Below are positions 1 through 9,139 of a stretch of DNA of 55,516 nt, in pieces. How positions within the stretch are numbered: position 1 is the first letter of the stretch; every line of letters begins with the position of its first letter. The position numbers were made by a program, and so were the translations under genes. Below the pieces are notes generated by a model. It saw only the letters and a program-made list of their open reading frames with translations. It did not search any database and was not told the origin of the DNA. This DNA is from an uncultured Actinomycetes bacterium (lineage in GTDB: Bacteria > Actinomycetota > Acidimicrobiia > Acidimicrobiales > Ilumatobacteraceae): assembly GCA_903872155.1 (NCBI GenBank), contig CAIQJP010000030.1, positions 1 through 55,516 on the forward strand, read 5' to 3'.

Positions 1-312
1 CAAGAGATGATGTTGACCGGTCGGGTAATTGATTCTGCGGAGGCGTATCGCATTGGTTTGCTGGTTGATCGCGTTTCCGATAGTGATCTTGAAAAAGTTG
101 CAATCGCGAAGGCCGAACAGATCATGCTCAATACTCCGTTTGGTGTTGCGCTCACCAAAGAAGCGATGTGGACGGCTCTCGAGATACCGGCAATGCAATC
201 AGCGATTGATTTAGAGAATCGTCAGCAAATTATGGCGAGTCGCACTGAAGATGCCCGTGAAGCCATGATGGCGTTTATGGAAAAGCGACCACCGAATTTT
301 CAGAACAAGTAA
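1..312 (+). CDS. Enoyl-CoA hydratase/isomerase family protein, C-terminal part (5' end outside window)
   Basis: The open frame runs in from the window edge and ends at a TAA at 310-312. The visible 103 residues match the C-terminal third of crotonase-fold enzymes: a Met-Leu-Thr-Gly-Arg segment, the Ala-x-x-Ile-Gly-Leu-(L/V)-Val-Asp turn, and the final helices that end in a Phe-x-Glu-Lys-Arg-Pro-Pro motif. Family members hydrate 2-enoyl-CoA in beta-oxidation or carry out related CoA-ester reactions. The catalytic loop that would define the reaction lies upstream of the window, so the substrate cannot be told. It converges on the peptide importer operon with a 12-nt gap. Confidence 0.85.
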   Translation, partial: QEMMLTGRVIDSAEAYRIGLLVDRVSDSDLEKVAIAKAEQIMLNTPFGVALTKEAMWTALEIPAMQSAIDLENRQQIMASRTEDAREAMMAFMEKRPPNFQNK

Positions 313-324
313 TTCTGCAACGTA

Positions 325-1350
325 TTAGTTGCTGCGAACTGTTACGGGTACTTCGCCACCGGTGAGCGGATGGTGACAAGCCACGAAGTGACCTGGCTCG
401 ATCTCGCGCAGTGTCGGTTCTTCGCTGCGGCAACGATCTGATGCGTTGGGGCAACGGGGGTTGAAGCGACAGCCAGCAGGTGGCGAAACCGGCGATGGCG
501 GCTCGCCCTCAACGCTGATCTTCTTGATTGCAACCGTGGGGTCGGGAACCGGGATCGATGACAACAAGACATCGGTGTACGGGTGTGCAGGATTGCGGTA
601 CAGATCGTCGCTGCTGGAGACTTCGCAAATCTTGCCGAGGTACATCACTGCAATGCGATCGCTAATGTTCTTGACGACAGCCAAGTCATGGGCGATGAAT
701 ACCAATGTCAATTCGAATTCTTTTTTCAGGTCTTCGAGAAGGTTGACCACTTGAGCTTGGACGCTGACGTCAAGGGCCGATACTGGCTCGTCACAAATAA
801 TCATTTGTGGATTGAGCACAAGTGATCGCGCAATGGAGATGCGCTGACACTGACCGCCAGAGAATTGGTGGGGCTTACTTTCGGCGGCTCGTTGTGGGTC
901 AATGCCGACATGTTCAAGAATCTTGTCGACAGCGGCTAACTGTTCGGCGTTTGTGCCACGCTTCCAGATTGACAAAGGCTCAAGCACAATGTCGCGCACA
1001 TTTCGACGGGGGTTGAGCGATGAAATCGGATCTTGAAAGATCATTTGAATCTTGGTACGAGCTTCACGCATCGCTTCACCTGACAATGTGGTGAGTTCGG
1101 TGCCGTCAAAAATGACCGAGCCAGATGTCGGGCTCGGAAGTTGCATGATGGCGCGACCAGTTGTGCTCTTGCCGCAACCTGATTCGCCCACGATGCCGAG
1201 AGTCTCGCCTTTAAGAACGTCGAAAGAGATTCCACTCACTGCATTGACTTTGAGGCCGGTGCGACCAATTGGAAATTCAACCACGAGGTCTTCGACTCGT
1301 AAAAGAACGTTTTGATCATCGCGAAGATGCGCTTTGCCGGTGCCAGCCAT
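325..1350 (-). CDS. Oligopeptide/dipeptide ABC importer, ATP-binding subunit (OppF/DppF type)
   Basis: A 341-residue ABC ATPase with Walker A GESGCGKS at residues 55-62, the Q-loop in IFQDP near 104-108, signature FSGGQCQR at 163-170 and Walker B IICDEP at 184-189. A C-terminal Cys-containing oligo_HPY extension (CRFNPRC) is typical of the peptide/nickel subfamily. It hydrolyses ATP at the inner face of the membrane to drive uptake, paired with the OppD-type ATPase encoded just upstream. Its ATG overlaps the oppD stop by one base (TAATG at 1352-1348), so the two are translationally coupled. The Cys at the usual Arg position in the signature (SGGQ-C-QR) is a small oddity. It is the last gene of the five-gene operon. 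Confidence 0.93.
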   Translation of the reverse strand: MAGTGKAHLRDDQNVLLRVEDLVVEFPIGRTGLKVNAVSGISFDVLKGETLGIVGESGCGKSTTGRAIMQLPSPTSGSVIFDGTELTTLSGEAMREARTKIQMIFQDPISSLNPRRNVRDIVLEPLSIWKRGTNAEQLAAVDKILEHVGIDPQRAAESKPHQFSGGQCQRISIARSLVLNPQMIICDEPVSALDVSVQAQVVNLLEDLKKEFELTLVFIAHDLAVVKNISDRIAVMYLGKICEVSSSDDLYRNPAHPYTDVLLSSIPVPDPTVAIKKISVEGEPPSPVSPPAGCRFNPRCPNASDRCRSEEPTLREIEPGHFVACHHPLTGGEVPVTVRSN

Positions 1351-2423
1351 TAGTTCGATCCTTCAGACTCAACAAGTTCGCCTTTGCGGGTTAATTCGAC
1401 TCGGCGTTCTAAGTATTCGGGTGAGCCGACGGGGTAGAAACAGCGGTACGTATGGTCGGGTGAATCGGCTTGCTGTAATTCGGGCTCTTCGTTCAGGCAC
1501 AGGTCGCGCACATATGCACAACGAGGCGCAAAGCGACAACCCTTGGGTGGGTGAACAATGTCTGGCGGCCGACCGGGAATGGTTGACAAACGTGAGTGTG
1601 AAGGTTGATCAAGACGCGGAATGCTGCTGAGCAATGCTTCGGTGTACGGCATTTTGGTATTGGCAAACAATGTCTTGGTGGGTGCCTTTTCGACAACTTT
1701 GCCGCCGTACATCACAGCGATCTCGTCGGTGTAGCCAGCGACAACACCAAGGTTGTGCGTCACAAGTAAAAGCGACATATTGCGCTCACGCTTTTGCTCA
1801 CTCAACAATTCAAGAATCTGCGCTTGCACTGTGACGTCAAGTGCAGTTGTGGGTTCATCGGCAAACAACATGTTGGGACCACACGCCATGGCGATAGCGA
1901 TCATGACTCGTTGGCGCATTCCGCCTGAAAGTTCGTGGGGGTATTGGTTCAGGCGGCGTGCCGGTTCGGGTATTCGAACATCATGGAGCAGTTTCTCGGC
2001 AACAGCGAGAGCTTCAGTTGCGGACATGCCCAAGTTTTTACGTAGTGATTCCGCGATTTGCTTTCCGACTTTCATCACTGGGTTGAGTGATGTCATGGGG
2101 TCTTGAAAAATCATGGCCATTTCTCGGCCCCAAATGCTTTGCATTTCTTTGTCGGAGCGATTGCCAATTTCTTGACCTTGGTAACGCACGGATCCTTCGC
2201 GGATCACACCATTGCGGGGCAAGAGTCCCATGATTGAACGCGAGAGCACGGTCTTGCCCGAACCCGATTCGCCAACGACACCGAGAGACTGACCGCGACG
2301 AATCTGGATGGAGACTCCATCAACGGCACGTGCAATGCCACGAGCTGTTTTGAAGTGAGTCTTGACATCAATTGTCTCGACGAGTGGTTCATGTTCGGAG
2401 CGGACCATTTCTGATTGGTTCAT
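1350..2423 (-). CDS. Oligopeptide/dipeptide ABC importer, ATP-binding subunit (OppD/DppD type)
   Basis: A 357-residue ABC ATPase with Walker A GESGSGKT at 51-58, signature LSGGMRQR starting at residue 165, Walker B MLFADEP and a C-terminal Cys-bearing oligo_HPY region (CRFAPRCAYVRDLC). It is the partner ATPase of the downstream OppF-type gene. Its start overlaps the end of the permease gene by 4 bp (ATGA), and its end overlaps oppF by 1 bp. Peptides are the usual cargo of this family, but nickel, glutathione or murein peptides are also known, and sequence alone does not decide. Confidence 0.93.
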   Translation of the reverse strand: MNQSEMVRSEHEPLVETIDVKTHFKTARGIARAVDGVSIQIRRGQSLGVVGESGSGKTVLSRSIMGLLPRNGVIREGSVRYQGQEIGNRSDKEMQSIWGREMAMIFQDPMTSLNPVMKVGKQIAESLRKNLGMSATEALAVAEKLLHDVRIPEPARRLNQYPHELSGGMRQRVMIAIAMACGPNMLFADEPTTALDVTVQAQILELLSEQKRERNMSLLLVTHNLGVVAGYTDEIAVMYGGKVVEKAPTKTLFANTKMPYTEALLSSIPRLDQPSHSRLSTIPGRPPDIVHPPKGCRFAPRCAYVRDLCLNEEPELQQADSPDHTYRCFYPVGSPEYLERRVELTRKGELVESEGSN

Positions 2424-3298
2424 AGCGTGGTCTCTTTGACATCGAAGAAGGTGCGTAAACGATCACCAGCGAAGTTCAACGACAACACGGTCAAGAACAA
2501 CATCAAGATAGGGAAAAATGCAATCCATGGGGCATCTTGAAGGGTCTTGGATGCGTCAGAACCGAGTTGGATGAGGCCACCCCAGGTGATGCCTTTTTGT
2601 ACGGAGAAACCGAGGAAAGCAAGACCGCCTTCAGCAACAACCGCAACAGCCATACCAAGTAACGCCAGCGATGACATCGGGATGGCAACATTGGGAAGGA
2701 TCTCTTTGATGATGATCCGGCGATTCGTTGCACCGATCTGTCGCGCTGCCAAAACAAATTCGCGATCGGCGTATTGCAAAGTTGCGGCACGAGCGAGTCG
2801 TCCGACCGGCGCAATGCTGAGCAAACCAAGTACCAAAGAAACGGTTAACAGGTTTCGGTCAATGAGCGAAGTGAGCAAGATCGCCAACACGAGTGATGGG
2901 AACGACAAAAGAACAATAAACCCGAATGAACTAATGCGATCGATCCACCCCTTGTAGTAACCAGAGATCACGCCAAGAGAGCCGCCAATTAAGAAACCGG
3001 CAGTGATTGCCGTGAAGCCAACTGTGAGTGAAATTCGGGCTCCGTATAGCGAACGGGAAAATACATCGCGGGCGTCTTTGTCGGTGCCAAACCAATGGCT
3101 CCATGATGGGGCATACGGGGGACGTCCACGTGCCGAATCGAGAAAGTTGGCGGTAGGACTCTTGAGCGGAAGGACTGGGGCGAAGATTGCAATAAAGGCC
3201 ATCAGCCCAATCCATGTAACGCATAGCCAAAAACCAAAGCCAAGTTTTTTGCGCACAATGGTGTCTTCGGGTGCGGGTGTCACAGAAGTAGTACTCAT
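2420..3298 (-). CDS. Peptide ABC importer permease (OppC/DppC type)
   Basis: A 292-residue membrane protein. It begins with an N-terminal OppC-type cytoplasmic segment and first membrane helix (FWLCVTWIGLMAFIAIFAPV). A periplasmic loop with the HWFGTDKDARDVFSR motif follows, then a BPD_transp_1 core of about five helices. The EAA-type loop that contacts the ATPases lies near AARQIGATNRRIIIKEILPN. It overlaps both neighbours by 4 bp, so it sits inside one transcription unit with the DppB-type and ATPase genes. Confidence 0.92.
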   Translation of the reverse strand: MSTTSVTPAPEDTIVRKKLGFGFWLCVTWIGLMAFIAIFAPVLPLKSPTANFLDSARGRPPYAPSWSHWFGTDKDARDVFSRSLYGARISLTVGFTAITAGFLIGGSLGVISGYYKGWIDRISSFGFIVLLSFPSLVLAILLTSLIDRNLLTVSLVLGLLSIAPVGRLARAATLQYADREFVLAARQIGATNRRIIIKEILPNVAIPMSSLALLGMAVAVVAEGGLAFLGFSVQKGITWGGLIQLGSDASKTLQDAPWIAFFPILMLFLTVLSLNFAGDRLRTFFDVKETTL

Positions 3299-4251
3299 CG
3301 ACGGACTCTCGGATCGATCAGGGTGTAGGCAAAATCAACCAGCAAGTTGATGACAACGAAGGCTGACGCGACGATCATGACAATCGCCAGAACAACGGGG
3401 AAGTCATTGCGGAAAATTGATTCAACAAGTGTTGAACCGATACCTGGAATTCGGAACACCGTTTCGGCAACAATTGATCCGCCGATCAGTGCTCCGGTAT
3501 TGAGACCGACCACAGTGATGAATGAAAAGAGCGAGGGACGAAGGGCGTGAACGAAGAGGATGCGCGTCTTCGACAATCCTTTGGTGCGGGCTAAGAGGAT
3601 GAAGTCTTGCTGCAACGTCGTAATGAGATCGGTACGCAAAAGCCGCTGGTACACGGCGGCAACCGGAAGGCCAATGGTCAGGGCAGGAAGAAGCAACTGG
3701 AAGAGGCGGCTACTCAGCGGATCATCGGCCACATAAGTGATGGGGGTCCAGCCAAGTTTGAGACTGAAGACAAACTTCAAAATCACAGCGATAGCGAAGT
3801 TGGGCATTGCGACTAAGAAAAAAGCGTTGATAGTTGAAATGCGATCGCTGACTTTTCCGGCTCGTGCAGCTGCGATAATCGCCCAGGGAATTGACACGAA
3901 GATCGCGAACATTTGAGCGAGAAAAACCAGGGAAATAGTTCGTGGGAGACGTTCGCTGATGACGCCTGATACTGGCGGCTGTCCCGTTGAACTGAAGGTG
4001 ACACCAAAGTCGCCCCGCACAAAATGCGACAACCAGATGAAGTAGCGCACCGGTAAGGCCCGATCGAGATTGAATTCTTTCTTGGCCAAAGCAATCATTT
4101 TGATGCTGTCGGGATTATTCACATCGCCGGCAACAGGACCAAGAATATTGAACAAAGGGTCGCCCAAGATATTCAACGCTCCGAACGTGAGCATGCTCAC
4201 TGCAAGGAGAAGAAGAATAGCTAAGGCGACCCTTTGAACGTAATAACGCAT
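3295..4251 (-). CDS. Peptide ABC importer permease (OppB/DppB type)
   Basis: A 318-residue permease with the N-terminal first helix typical of DppB (YYVQRVALAILLLLAVSMLTF), followed by the conserved region ending LPRTISLVFLAQM and an inner-membrane core of five more helices. The EAA-like loop is seen as FILLARTKGLSKTRILFVHALRPSLF. It forms the heterodimeric channel with the OppC-type protein. The ATG lies 37 nt downstream of the binding-protein stop and the 3' end overlaps the next permease by 4 bp. Confidence 0.92.
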   Translation of the reverse strand: MRYYVQRVALAILLLLAVSMLTFGALNILGDPLFNILGPVAGDVNNPDSIKMIALAKKEFNLDRALPVRYFIWLSHFVRGDFGVTFSSTGQPPVSGVISERLPRTISLVFLAQMFAIFVSIPWAIIAAARAGKVSDRISTINAFFLVAMPNFAIAVILKFVFSLKLGWTPITYVADDPLSSRLFQLLLPALTIGLPVAAVYQRLLRTDLITTLQQDFILLARTKGLSKTRILFVHALRPSLFSFITVVGLNTGALIGGSIVAETVFRIPGIGSTLVESIFRNDFPVVLAIVMIVASAFVVINLLVDFAYTLIDPRVRR

Positions 4252-4288
4252 GTAACTAATTGACTCTTTCTAAGGTCGAATCAATGAC

Positions 4289-6028
4289 TCAGCTGGAAAG
4301 CCAAGTTGACTGGAAGAACATACGACCATTGATTGAACACACGAGAGCATTGCCATCGGGTGACTTCCGATCACAATTTCCATGAACCTTGTCGGTGTTG
4401 ACGACAGCCCATGATGAGTGAGTCATGAAAATGTAGGCATACGAGTCGTGGAGGTTCTGAACCAATTCTTGGATCAATCCAACGCGCTCTTCTGGCGATG
4501 CCGGATTAGCGATCTCCTTGATCAAAGCATCACGAGCATCATCGCAATAGCGCGGCCAGTTGAGTGAGATGCCACCAATGTTGCGGCACTCGAGCCAGAC
4601 ACGGTCGTCGCCGGGGTTTTCGGCACCAAATTGACGCCAGCCCACCACGTTGTAGATACCAAGGGCAGCTTCTTGAATGTTGTCGGCCTGTGACTTCTCA
4701 TCGAATGTCACATTGAACGAAGCTTTCCAGTTCTCGTTGTAGAAGTCGGCGATACGAGTTGCCAAGACTGAGGGTCCAGACCACTGGTATTCCATATTGA
4801 CTTTTCCATCGGTGCACTGTGCCACGCCAGCATCGTCAACTGGATTCTCACCGCAGTATTCAGCGACAAGAGCAGCAGCAGCTTCAGGATCATTTCCTTC
4901 TTGCTTCACATCTGGGTTGTAGTACGGGCTGTCGGGCGTGAACATCTGATCAGCCATACGGCCTTCGCCGGTGTTGAACAAGTCGTAGTAGCCCTGACGA
5001 TCAGTTGCCAGTGCCAATGCTTTGCGGACGCGAACGTCATCAAATGGAGCTTTGGCGGTGTTGATCATCAAGAAATACTCTTCACCGTTGTCATCGATGC
5101 TCGTTGTGAGCGTTGGATCATCGCGGTATGTCTGGAACTGATTGGTGTCAGTCGTGTGAAGAATGTCGAGCTCGTCGTTCTGAATCATTTCAGTACGAGT
5201 ATCGGGATCAGTCACTGGGTAGAACTCAATGGCGTCGAGGTAGGTCGGTCCGATGATGTCGGTACCCCACCAGTTGTCATTGCGGACGAACTTGGTGACC
5301 GAGTCTTCGGTGCGACTGTCAAACTGGAATGGTCCGGTTCCGACGGGCTTTTGCTCGAGGGTCGGGTCGGCAGCGAGTGCGTCAAGCCAAGTCGGCGAAG
5401 CGATGTAGCCCAATTGAGCGGTCAAAGCTGTCGGGAAGAACTGGCTCGCCTCGAGTGGGTGGAACTCCATTGTCAGATCATCAATCTTCACAACGGCACC
5501 AGTCTCGGGGTAGTACGGACGTACTGCCAATCCGACGAGCGGGTCGGCGCGAGTGATTTCGAACTGCTTGATCACCGCGTCGGTGGTGAGAGGTGTTCCA
5601 TCGTGGAAGACCACGCCAGCGCGCAATTTCATTGTCCACACCATGAAGTCGGCAGATGGTTCGATGGACTCGGCCAAATAAGGTACGGCGTTGCCATCAA
5701 CATCGAATGTGAACAACGGGTCGAAAACTGCTGAAGCCATGGTCAGACCAGCAACGGCAAGTGCCGAAGCGGTCGGGTTGAGACCGTCAACATCGGCTTC
5801 GAGACCGACGCGCAAGGTTCCGCCAGCGACTGGAGTTTCTTCGGCCGGTGCATCGGTAGCTGGAGCACCAGAATCGGTCGGCGCTGGGGCCTCGGTTCCG
5901 GCTGGCGTTGAATTTGAACTACTCGAGTCATCTCCGCCACAGGCGACTGCGACAACTGAGAGCAAGCCAACGACCGTTGCTCCTAAAATTCGGCGAGTAC
6001 GCCGACTGGACTGTCCATATATCTTCAA
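4289..6028 (-). CDS. Peptide ABC importer solute-binding lipoprotein (SBP family 5)
   Basis: The open frame extends to an ATG at 6097, but I choose a TTG at 6028. It lies just downstream of AAGGGGGAAAC, a very good ribosome-binding site, and it gives a proper lipoprotein signal: a basic start (KIYGQSSRRTRR), a hydrophobic core and a lipobox ending in Cys (VVAVAC). A Gly-Asp-Asp-Ser-rich linker of about 40 residues follows, then a full SBP_bac_5 domain, for about 579 residues in total. It is the extracytoplasmic receptor anchored by lipid and delivers ligand to the OppBC-type permease. Ligand identity is not evident. As the first gene of the operon it is likely the most highly expressed member. 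Confidence 0.9.
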   Translation of the reverse strand: MKIYGQSSRRTRRILGATVVGLLSVVAVACGGDDSSSSNSTPAGTEAPAPTDSGAPATDAPAEETPVAGGTLRVGLEADVDGLNPTASALAVAGLTMASAVFDPLFTFDVDGNAVPYLAESIEPSADFMVWTMKLRAGVVFHDGTPLTTDAVIKQFEITRADPLVGLAVRPYYPETGAVVKIDDLTMEFHPLEASQFFPTALTAQLGYIASPTWLDALAADPTLEQKPVGTGPFQFDSRTEDSVTKFVRNDNWWGTDIIGPTYLDAIEFYPVTDPDTRTEMIQNDELDILHTTDTNQFQTYRDDPTLTTSIDDNGEEYFLMINTAKAPFDDVRVRKALALATDRQGYYDLFNTGEGRMADQMFTPDSPYYNPDVKQEGNDPEAAAALVAEYCGENPVDDAGVAQCTDGKVNMEYQWSGPSVLATRIADFYNENWKASFNVTFDEKSQADNIQEAALGIYNVVGWRQFGAENPGDDRVWLECRNIGGISLNWPRYCDDARDALIKEIANPASPEERVGLIQELVQNLHDSYAYIFMTHSSWAVVNTDKVHGNCDRKSPDGNALVCSINGRMFFQSTWLSS

Positions 6029-6246
6029 GTTTCCCCCTTGTTTATGGTGCCTTTTGGCAAATCGGCAGTGCGAACCGCCGCTATCGCTCAGTGTCATTTA
6101 CCGAGGTCAGGCAACAATGTCTGACCCGCATCTCTGATACTGATGTGACGATAGTAACGCACTTCGGCCACTTATACGAATTATCTTTTCAAAAATTGCC
6201 ACCGATTGATCAGTCATCAGTCGGGTAAGACGGCGACAATAGACCC

Positions 6247-6489
6247 ATGGCTGATCAGGCAAAACTGCGACCGGATGGAGTTGAATTACCACTCCCGCGG
6301 CGCTTGAACTCTGATCACCTTCGATTTGCGACGATTATGACTTTGCATCGCGACGCCGTCCATCGTCAGCGACCGACATATCGCGATCCATTGAGTGGCT
6401 ATACGGTCTTTACCGCCAAATTTCTGGCCGATCGTGACTATTGCTGCGCGAGTGGTTGCCGACATTGCCCCTACGAGCAATTACCTTAG
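6247..6489 (+). CDS. Small Cys-rich protein, DUF5522-like
   Basis: An 80-residue protein with a conserved C-terminal block: a YRDPLSGYTVFTAKFL segment, then Cys-Cys-x-x-x-x-Cys-x-x-Cys-Pro-Tyr. This matches my recollection of the DUF5522 family, whose members are short and end in a CCG-x-GCRHCPY motif. The four cysteines suggest metal or Fe-S binding; no function is known to me. The start ATG follows a GACAAT hexamer by 6 nt, a possible leaderless promoter. The downstream ppk2 start is 27 nt beyond its stop, so the two may be co-transcribed. Confidence 0.75.
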   Translation: MADQAKLRPDGVELPLPRRLNSDHLRFATIMTLHRDAVHRQRPTYRDPLSGYTVFTAKFLADRDYCCASGCRHCPYEQLP

Positions 6490-6516
6490 AGACAGTAGAA
6501 AAGTAACGGAGATGAT

Positions 6517-7329
6517 GTGGCCGACAAATTGATGCGTAAATTCCTCGTCGCAGCAGGTAAGCCATTGTCGCTTGCGTCATTTCCGACGGACGACACTTTG
6601 GGCTGGGATAAAGACTCAGCTAAAGGTGAGTTGGCTAAAACCATCAGCTTGATGTCGTTTGAGCAACATCGCTTGATGGCCGAAGCAAAGCAGAGTTTGC
6701 TCATTGTTTTGCAAGGTCGAGATGCGTCGGGCAAAGACGGCCTGGTGCGTCATGTCATGACCGGAATGAATCCGGCTGGCGTGCAAGTCACAAGTTTTAA
6801 GGTCCCTGCCGGTACCGAACGTATGCACGATTATTTATGGCGCTGTCATGCAGCCTGCCCGGCCAAAGGTGAGGTCGGAGTGTGGAATCGCAGCCATTAC
6901 GAAGACATCTTGGTACCACGGGTGAAAAATCTCGTCGACGACGAAACTTGGTCACGTCGCTATCGCCACATTCGCGACTTTGAACATATGTTGGTGGACG
7001 AAGGGACCAAGGTCATCAAGTTCTATTTGCATGTGTCTCATGAAGTTCAAAGGCAGCGTTTGCAAAAGCGTATTGATAACCCTGAAAGTAGTTGGAAGCA
7101 CGACCCGAGCGACCTCACGGATCGCCGGATTTGGCCGTTGTACGAAAATGCTTATGAAGATGTGATGCGCGAGACATCGCGGCCCTATGCACCGTGGTAC
7201 GTCGTTCCCGCCGATGTGAAGTGGTCACGCGATTTGATCGTTGCCAAGATCATTTTGAACGCGCTCCAAGCGATGGACCCACAAGTGCCAGCACCCGATG
7301 ATTCGTTGAAGGGCATTACCGTCGAGTAA
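6517..7329 (+). CDS. ppk2: Polyphosphate kinase 2 family protein
   Basis: A 270-residue PPK2-fold protein. Walker A is GRDASGKDG at residues 67-75. It is followed by the VTSFKVPAGTERMHDYLWR segment, the Walker-B-like GEVGVWNRSHYEDILVPRV region and the lid-like RRYRHIRDFEHML helix, all typical of PPK2. These enzymes transfer phosphate between polyphosphate and nucleotides. Class (NDP versus NMP phosphorylation) cannot be assigned confidently by eye, although the single-domain length and sequence favour the nucleotide-phosphorylating type. The GTG start at 6517 is preceded by AACGGAG. An ATG at 6515 is in another frame. Confidence 0.92.
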   Translation: MADKLMRKFLVAAGKPLSLASFPTDDTLGWDKDSAKGELAKTISLMSFEQHRLMAEAKQSLLIVLQGRDASGKDGLVRHVMTGMNPAGVQVTSFKVPAGTERMHDYLWRCHAACPAKGEVGVWNRSHYEDILVPRVKNLVDDETWSRRYRHIRDFEHMLVDEGTKVIKFYLHVSHEVQRQRLQKRIDNPESSWKHDPSDLTDRRIWPLYENAYEDVMRETSRPYAPWYVVPADVKWSRDLIVAKIILNALQAMDPQVPAPDDSLKGITVE

Positions 7330-7452
7330 CCCAACGACTTGGCTTGTGCTTTACAACTTGTTCAGCGGGGCAATGGGGTGCGACTGAGCATGAGCGTCTA
7401 CATTTGTTTCTAACGAGGGGCGTACAGCCCTGCGAACTTTGAAGGGACACTT

Positions 7453-7950
7453 GTGAGTAACGAGCGCGAGATCATGACATGGGAAATCTTCGGCGAGGCT
7501 TCGCGGGCTTTGGCTCAGATGGTGGCTGAAGACGGCTACGACCCCGACATGATTTTGTCAATTGCTCGCGGTGGACTTTTGATTGGTGGAGCACTCGGTT
7601 ATTCACTTGCAGTGAAGAACGTGTACACGATGAATGTGGAGTTCTATACCGGAGTTGATGAGCGACTTGAAGTGCCGCGCATCCTTCCGCCGGCACCAGA
7701 CTTCGTTGATCTTGGTGACGCCAGGATTTTGATTGCTGACGATGTGGCCGATACCGGGCATACTTTGCGTAGTGTGCAGAAGTTCTGTGAAGGCAAGGTA
7801 GGCGAAGTGCGCACCGCAGTTCTCTATGAAAAGTCGCATTCAGTTGTGCAAGCAGATTACGCGTGGAAGAAGACCGACCTATGGATCAACTTCCCATGGA
7901 GCGACAAAGATCCGTTCATTCAACGTGATGGGCACGTCAAAGACGCCTGA
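7453..7950 (+). CDS. Purine-type phosphoribosyltransferase
   Basis: A 165-residue type I phosphoribosyltransferase. The PRPP-binding signature is ILIADDVADTGHTL near residues 94-107. An early SIARGGLLIGGALG loop is also present, as in hypoxanthine/xanthine-type enzymes. It likely salvages a purine base with PRPP in the cytosol. The base preference is not decided by the sequence. The GTG start is preceded by GAAGGGACAC. It stands alone, 123 nt after ppk2, and converges on the NMT1-type binding-protein gene with 32 nt between stops. Confidence 0.85.
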   Translation: MSNEREIMTWEIFGEASRALAQMVAEDGYDPDMILSIARGGLLIGGALGYSLAVKNVYTMNVEFYTGVDERLEVPRILPPAPDFVDLGDARILIADDVADTGHTLRSVQKFCEGKVGEVRTAVLYEKSHSVVQADYAWKKTDLWINFPWSDKDPFIQRDGHVKDA

Positions 7951-7982
7951 GTTCTCGCGAAGTTGTATTTAACGACGTACTT

Positions 7983-9104
7983 TTAACGGCCGGGCGCGCC
8001 GGCGCAATAAGTGTTGTCGTACACAGTTGACGCATCATCGGTGACTGTGACGCCCTGCGCGGAATAGATCGGCTGCAAAATGTCGTACAACTTCTGCACC
8101 TTTGCTTCGTCGAATGAGCAATAGGTTCCGTCGGGGCTGTTGGCTCCGATCTTGAGTTCATCGAGCAAATTGAGTCCAAACGTATTGAGTTCAGGACTCA
8201 ATCTCCAGAATCCGTCGTAGGTGTTGTTGATCTCAATCATTGCATCGGTGACCGGAGTTGGATCGTTGTAATAATCGACCCAAGCCTGCGCCAATTTCGG
8301 AATGAAAAGCTTGAGGCATTCATCTAATTCAGCAGCGTGACTCTTCAACATCGTGATAGACGATGGGTAGTTGTCGTAGCCGAGTTGGTCGACCGTAAAG
8401 AACGACACATCGGCTGGCGCGCCATCTTTCCACGGGATGTCGTTTTCGTATTTGTAAATCTCATTGGTGGCAAAACCCTGTTGGAGTAACTTGCCAGATG
8501 CAGCAACCCAAGCAGCATCAGACCCGTTGTAACTGGGGTCGCTTTGCTCGGCAGTGATGTAACCCTTCTCGATGAAGTAGTCGATGTAAGCAAGTCCAGG
8601 GAAGTGAATGAAACTTGCGCCGGTTTTTGCCAGGTCTTCTGGTTTCTGCACGTCAAACTGTGCAGGGTCCCACATCACCATGATTGGATCTTTATCAAGA
8701 GTCTTGGCAACTGCGACGAGGGGAAGCGCTGCCGAATCTTTGATGATGTCGGCAACGCCGATGAACGCCATGTCAGCTTTGCCATTAACGAGAACATCGC
8801 TATTTCGCATATCGAAATTCTTTGCCAAGATTTCAACTACTTGTAGACCACCAACTGCGTAGGCCGCTTGCACTGGCCCGGAGTACGACATGGAATCTTT
8901 ACTAGCGGTTCCGTTGGCACCAATGAGTTGGTACACACCGCCATGTTCGAGTTCGGGGAACCAGTCAGTTTGGATTGTCAACTTACTCGGGCACGGGCCG
9001 GTGGAATCTGATGAACCTTGAGAAGAGTCGTCAGAAGCACAGGCGACGATGAGCGAGGACATGCCGATAATGGAAATTGCTGAGACGAAAGTTCTGATTT
9101 TCAT
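7983..9104 (-). CDS. ABC importer solute-binding lipoprotein, NMT1/SsuA type
   Basis: A 373-residue protein with a lipoprotein signal: a basic start, a hydrophobic core, and a lipobox VACAS with Cys22. A Ser/Asp linker follows, then an NMT1/THI5-like domain that opens KLTIQTDWFPELEHGG, as in proteins binding thiamine precursors, sulfonates or similar small molecules. The AAAGGGATTTC before the ATG is a good ribosome-binding site. It is the last gene of a minus-strand operon that begins with a phosphodiesterase (10704-11474), then the ATPase and the permease. Substrate candidates are pyrimidine, sulfonate or a nitrogen compound; none can be favoured from sequence. Confidence 0.88.
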   Translation of the reverse strand: MKIRTFVSAISIIGMSSLIVACASDDSSQGSSDSTGPCPSKLTIQTDWFPELEHGGVYQLIGANGTASKDSMSYSGPVQAAYAVGGLQVVEILAKNFDMRNSDVLVNGKADMAFIGVADIIKDSAALPLVAVAKTLDKDPIMVMWDPAQFDVQKPEDLAKTGASFIHFPGLAYIDYFIEKGYITAEQSDPSYNGSDAAWVAASGKLLQQGFATNEIYKYENDIPWKDGAPADVSFFTVDQLGYDNYPSSITMLKSHAAELDECLKLFIPKLAQAWVDYYNDPTPVTDAMIEINNTYDGFWRLSPELNTFGLNLLDELKIGANSPDGTYCSFDEAKVQKLYDILQPIYSAQGVTVTDDASTVYDNTYCAGAPGR

Positions 9105-9139
9105 GAAATCCCTTTGATCGTTTGAAGCATTTTTCAGGA

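Noticed and set aside
313-350. Terminator between the first two convergent genes
   Set aside because: Only a 5-bp GCAAC/GTTGC stem is visible, with no T-run.
4901-5734. 277-residue open frame on the plus strand
   Set aside because: It lies wholly inside the peptide-binding lipoprotein gene on the other strand, has no family features and no start signal.
6029-6097. ATG at 6097 as start of the peptide-binding lipoprotein
   Set aside because: It would add a charged His/Lys-rich leader before the signal peptide; the TTG about 6028 follows a strong AAGGGGG site.
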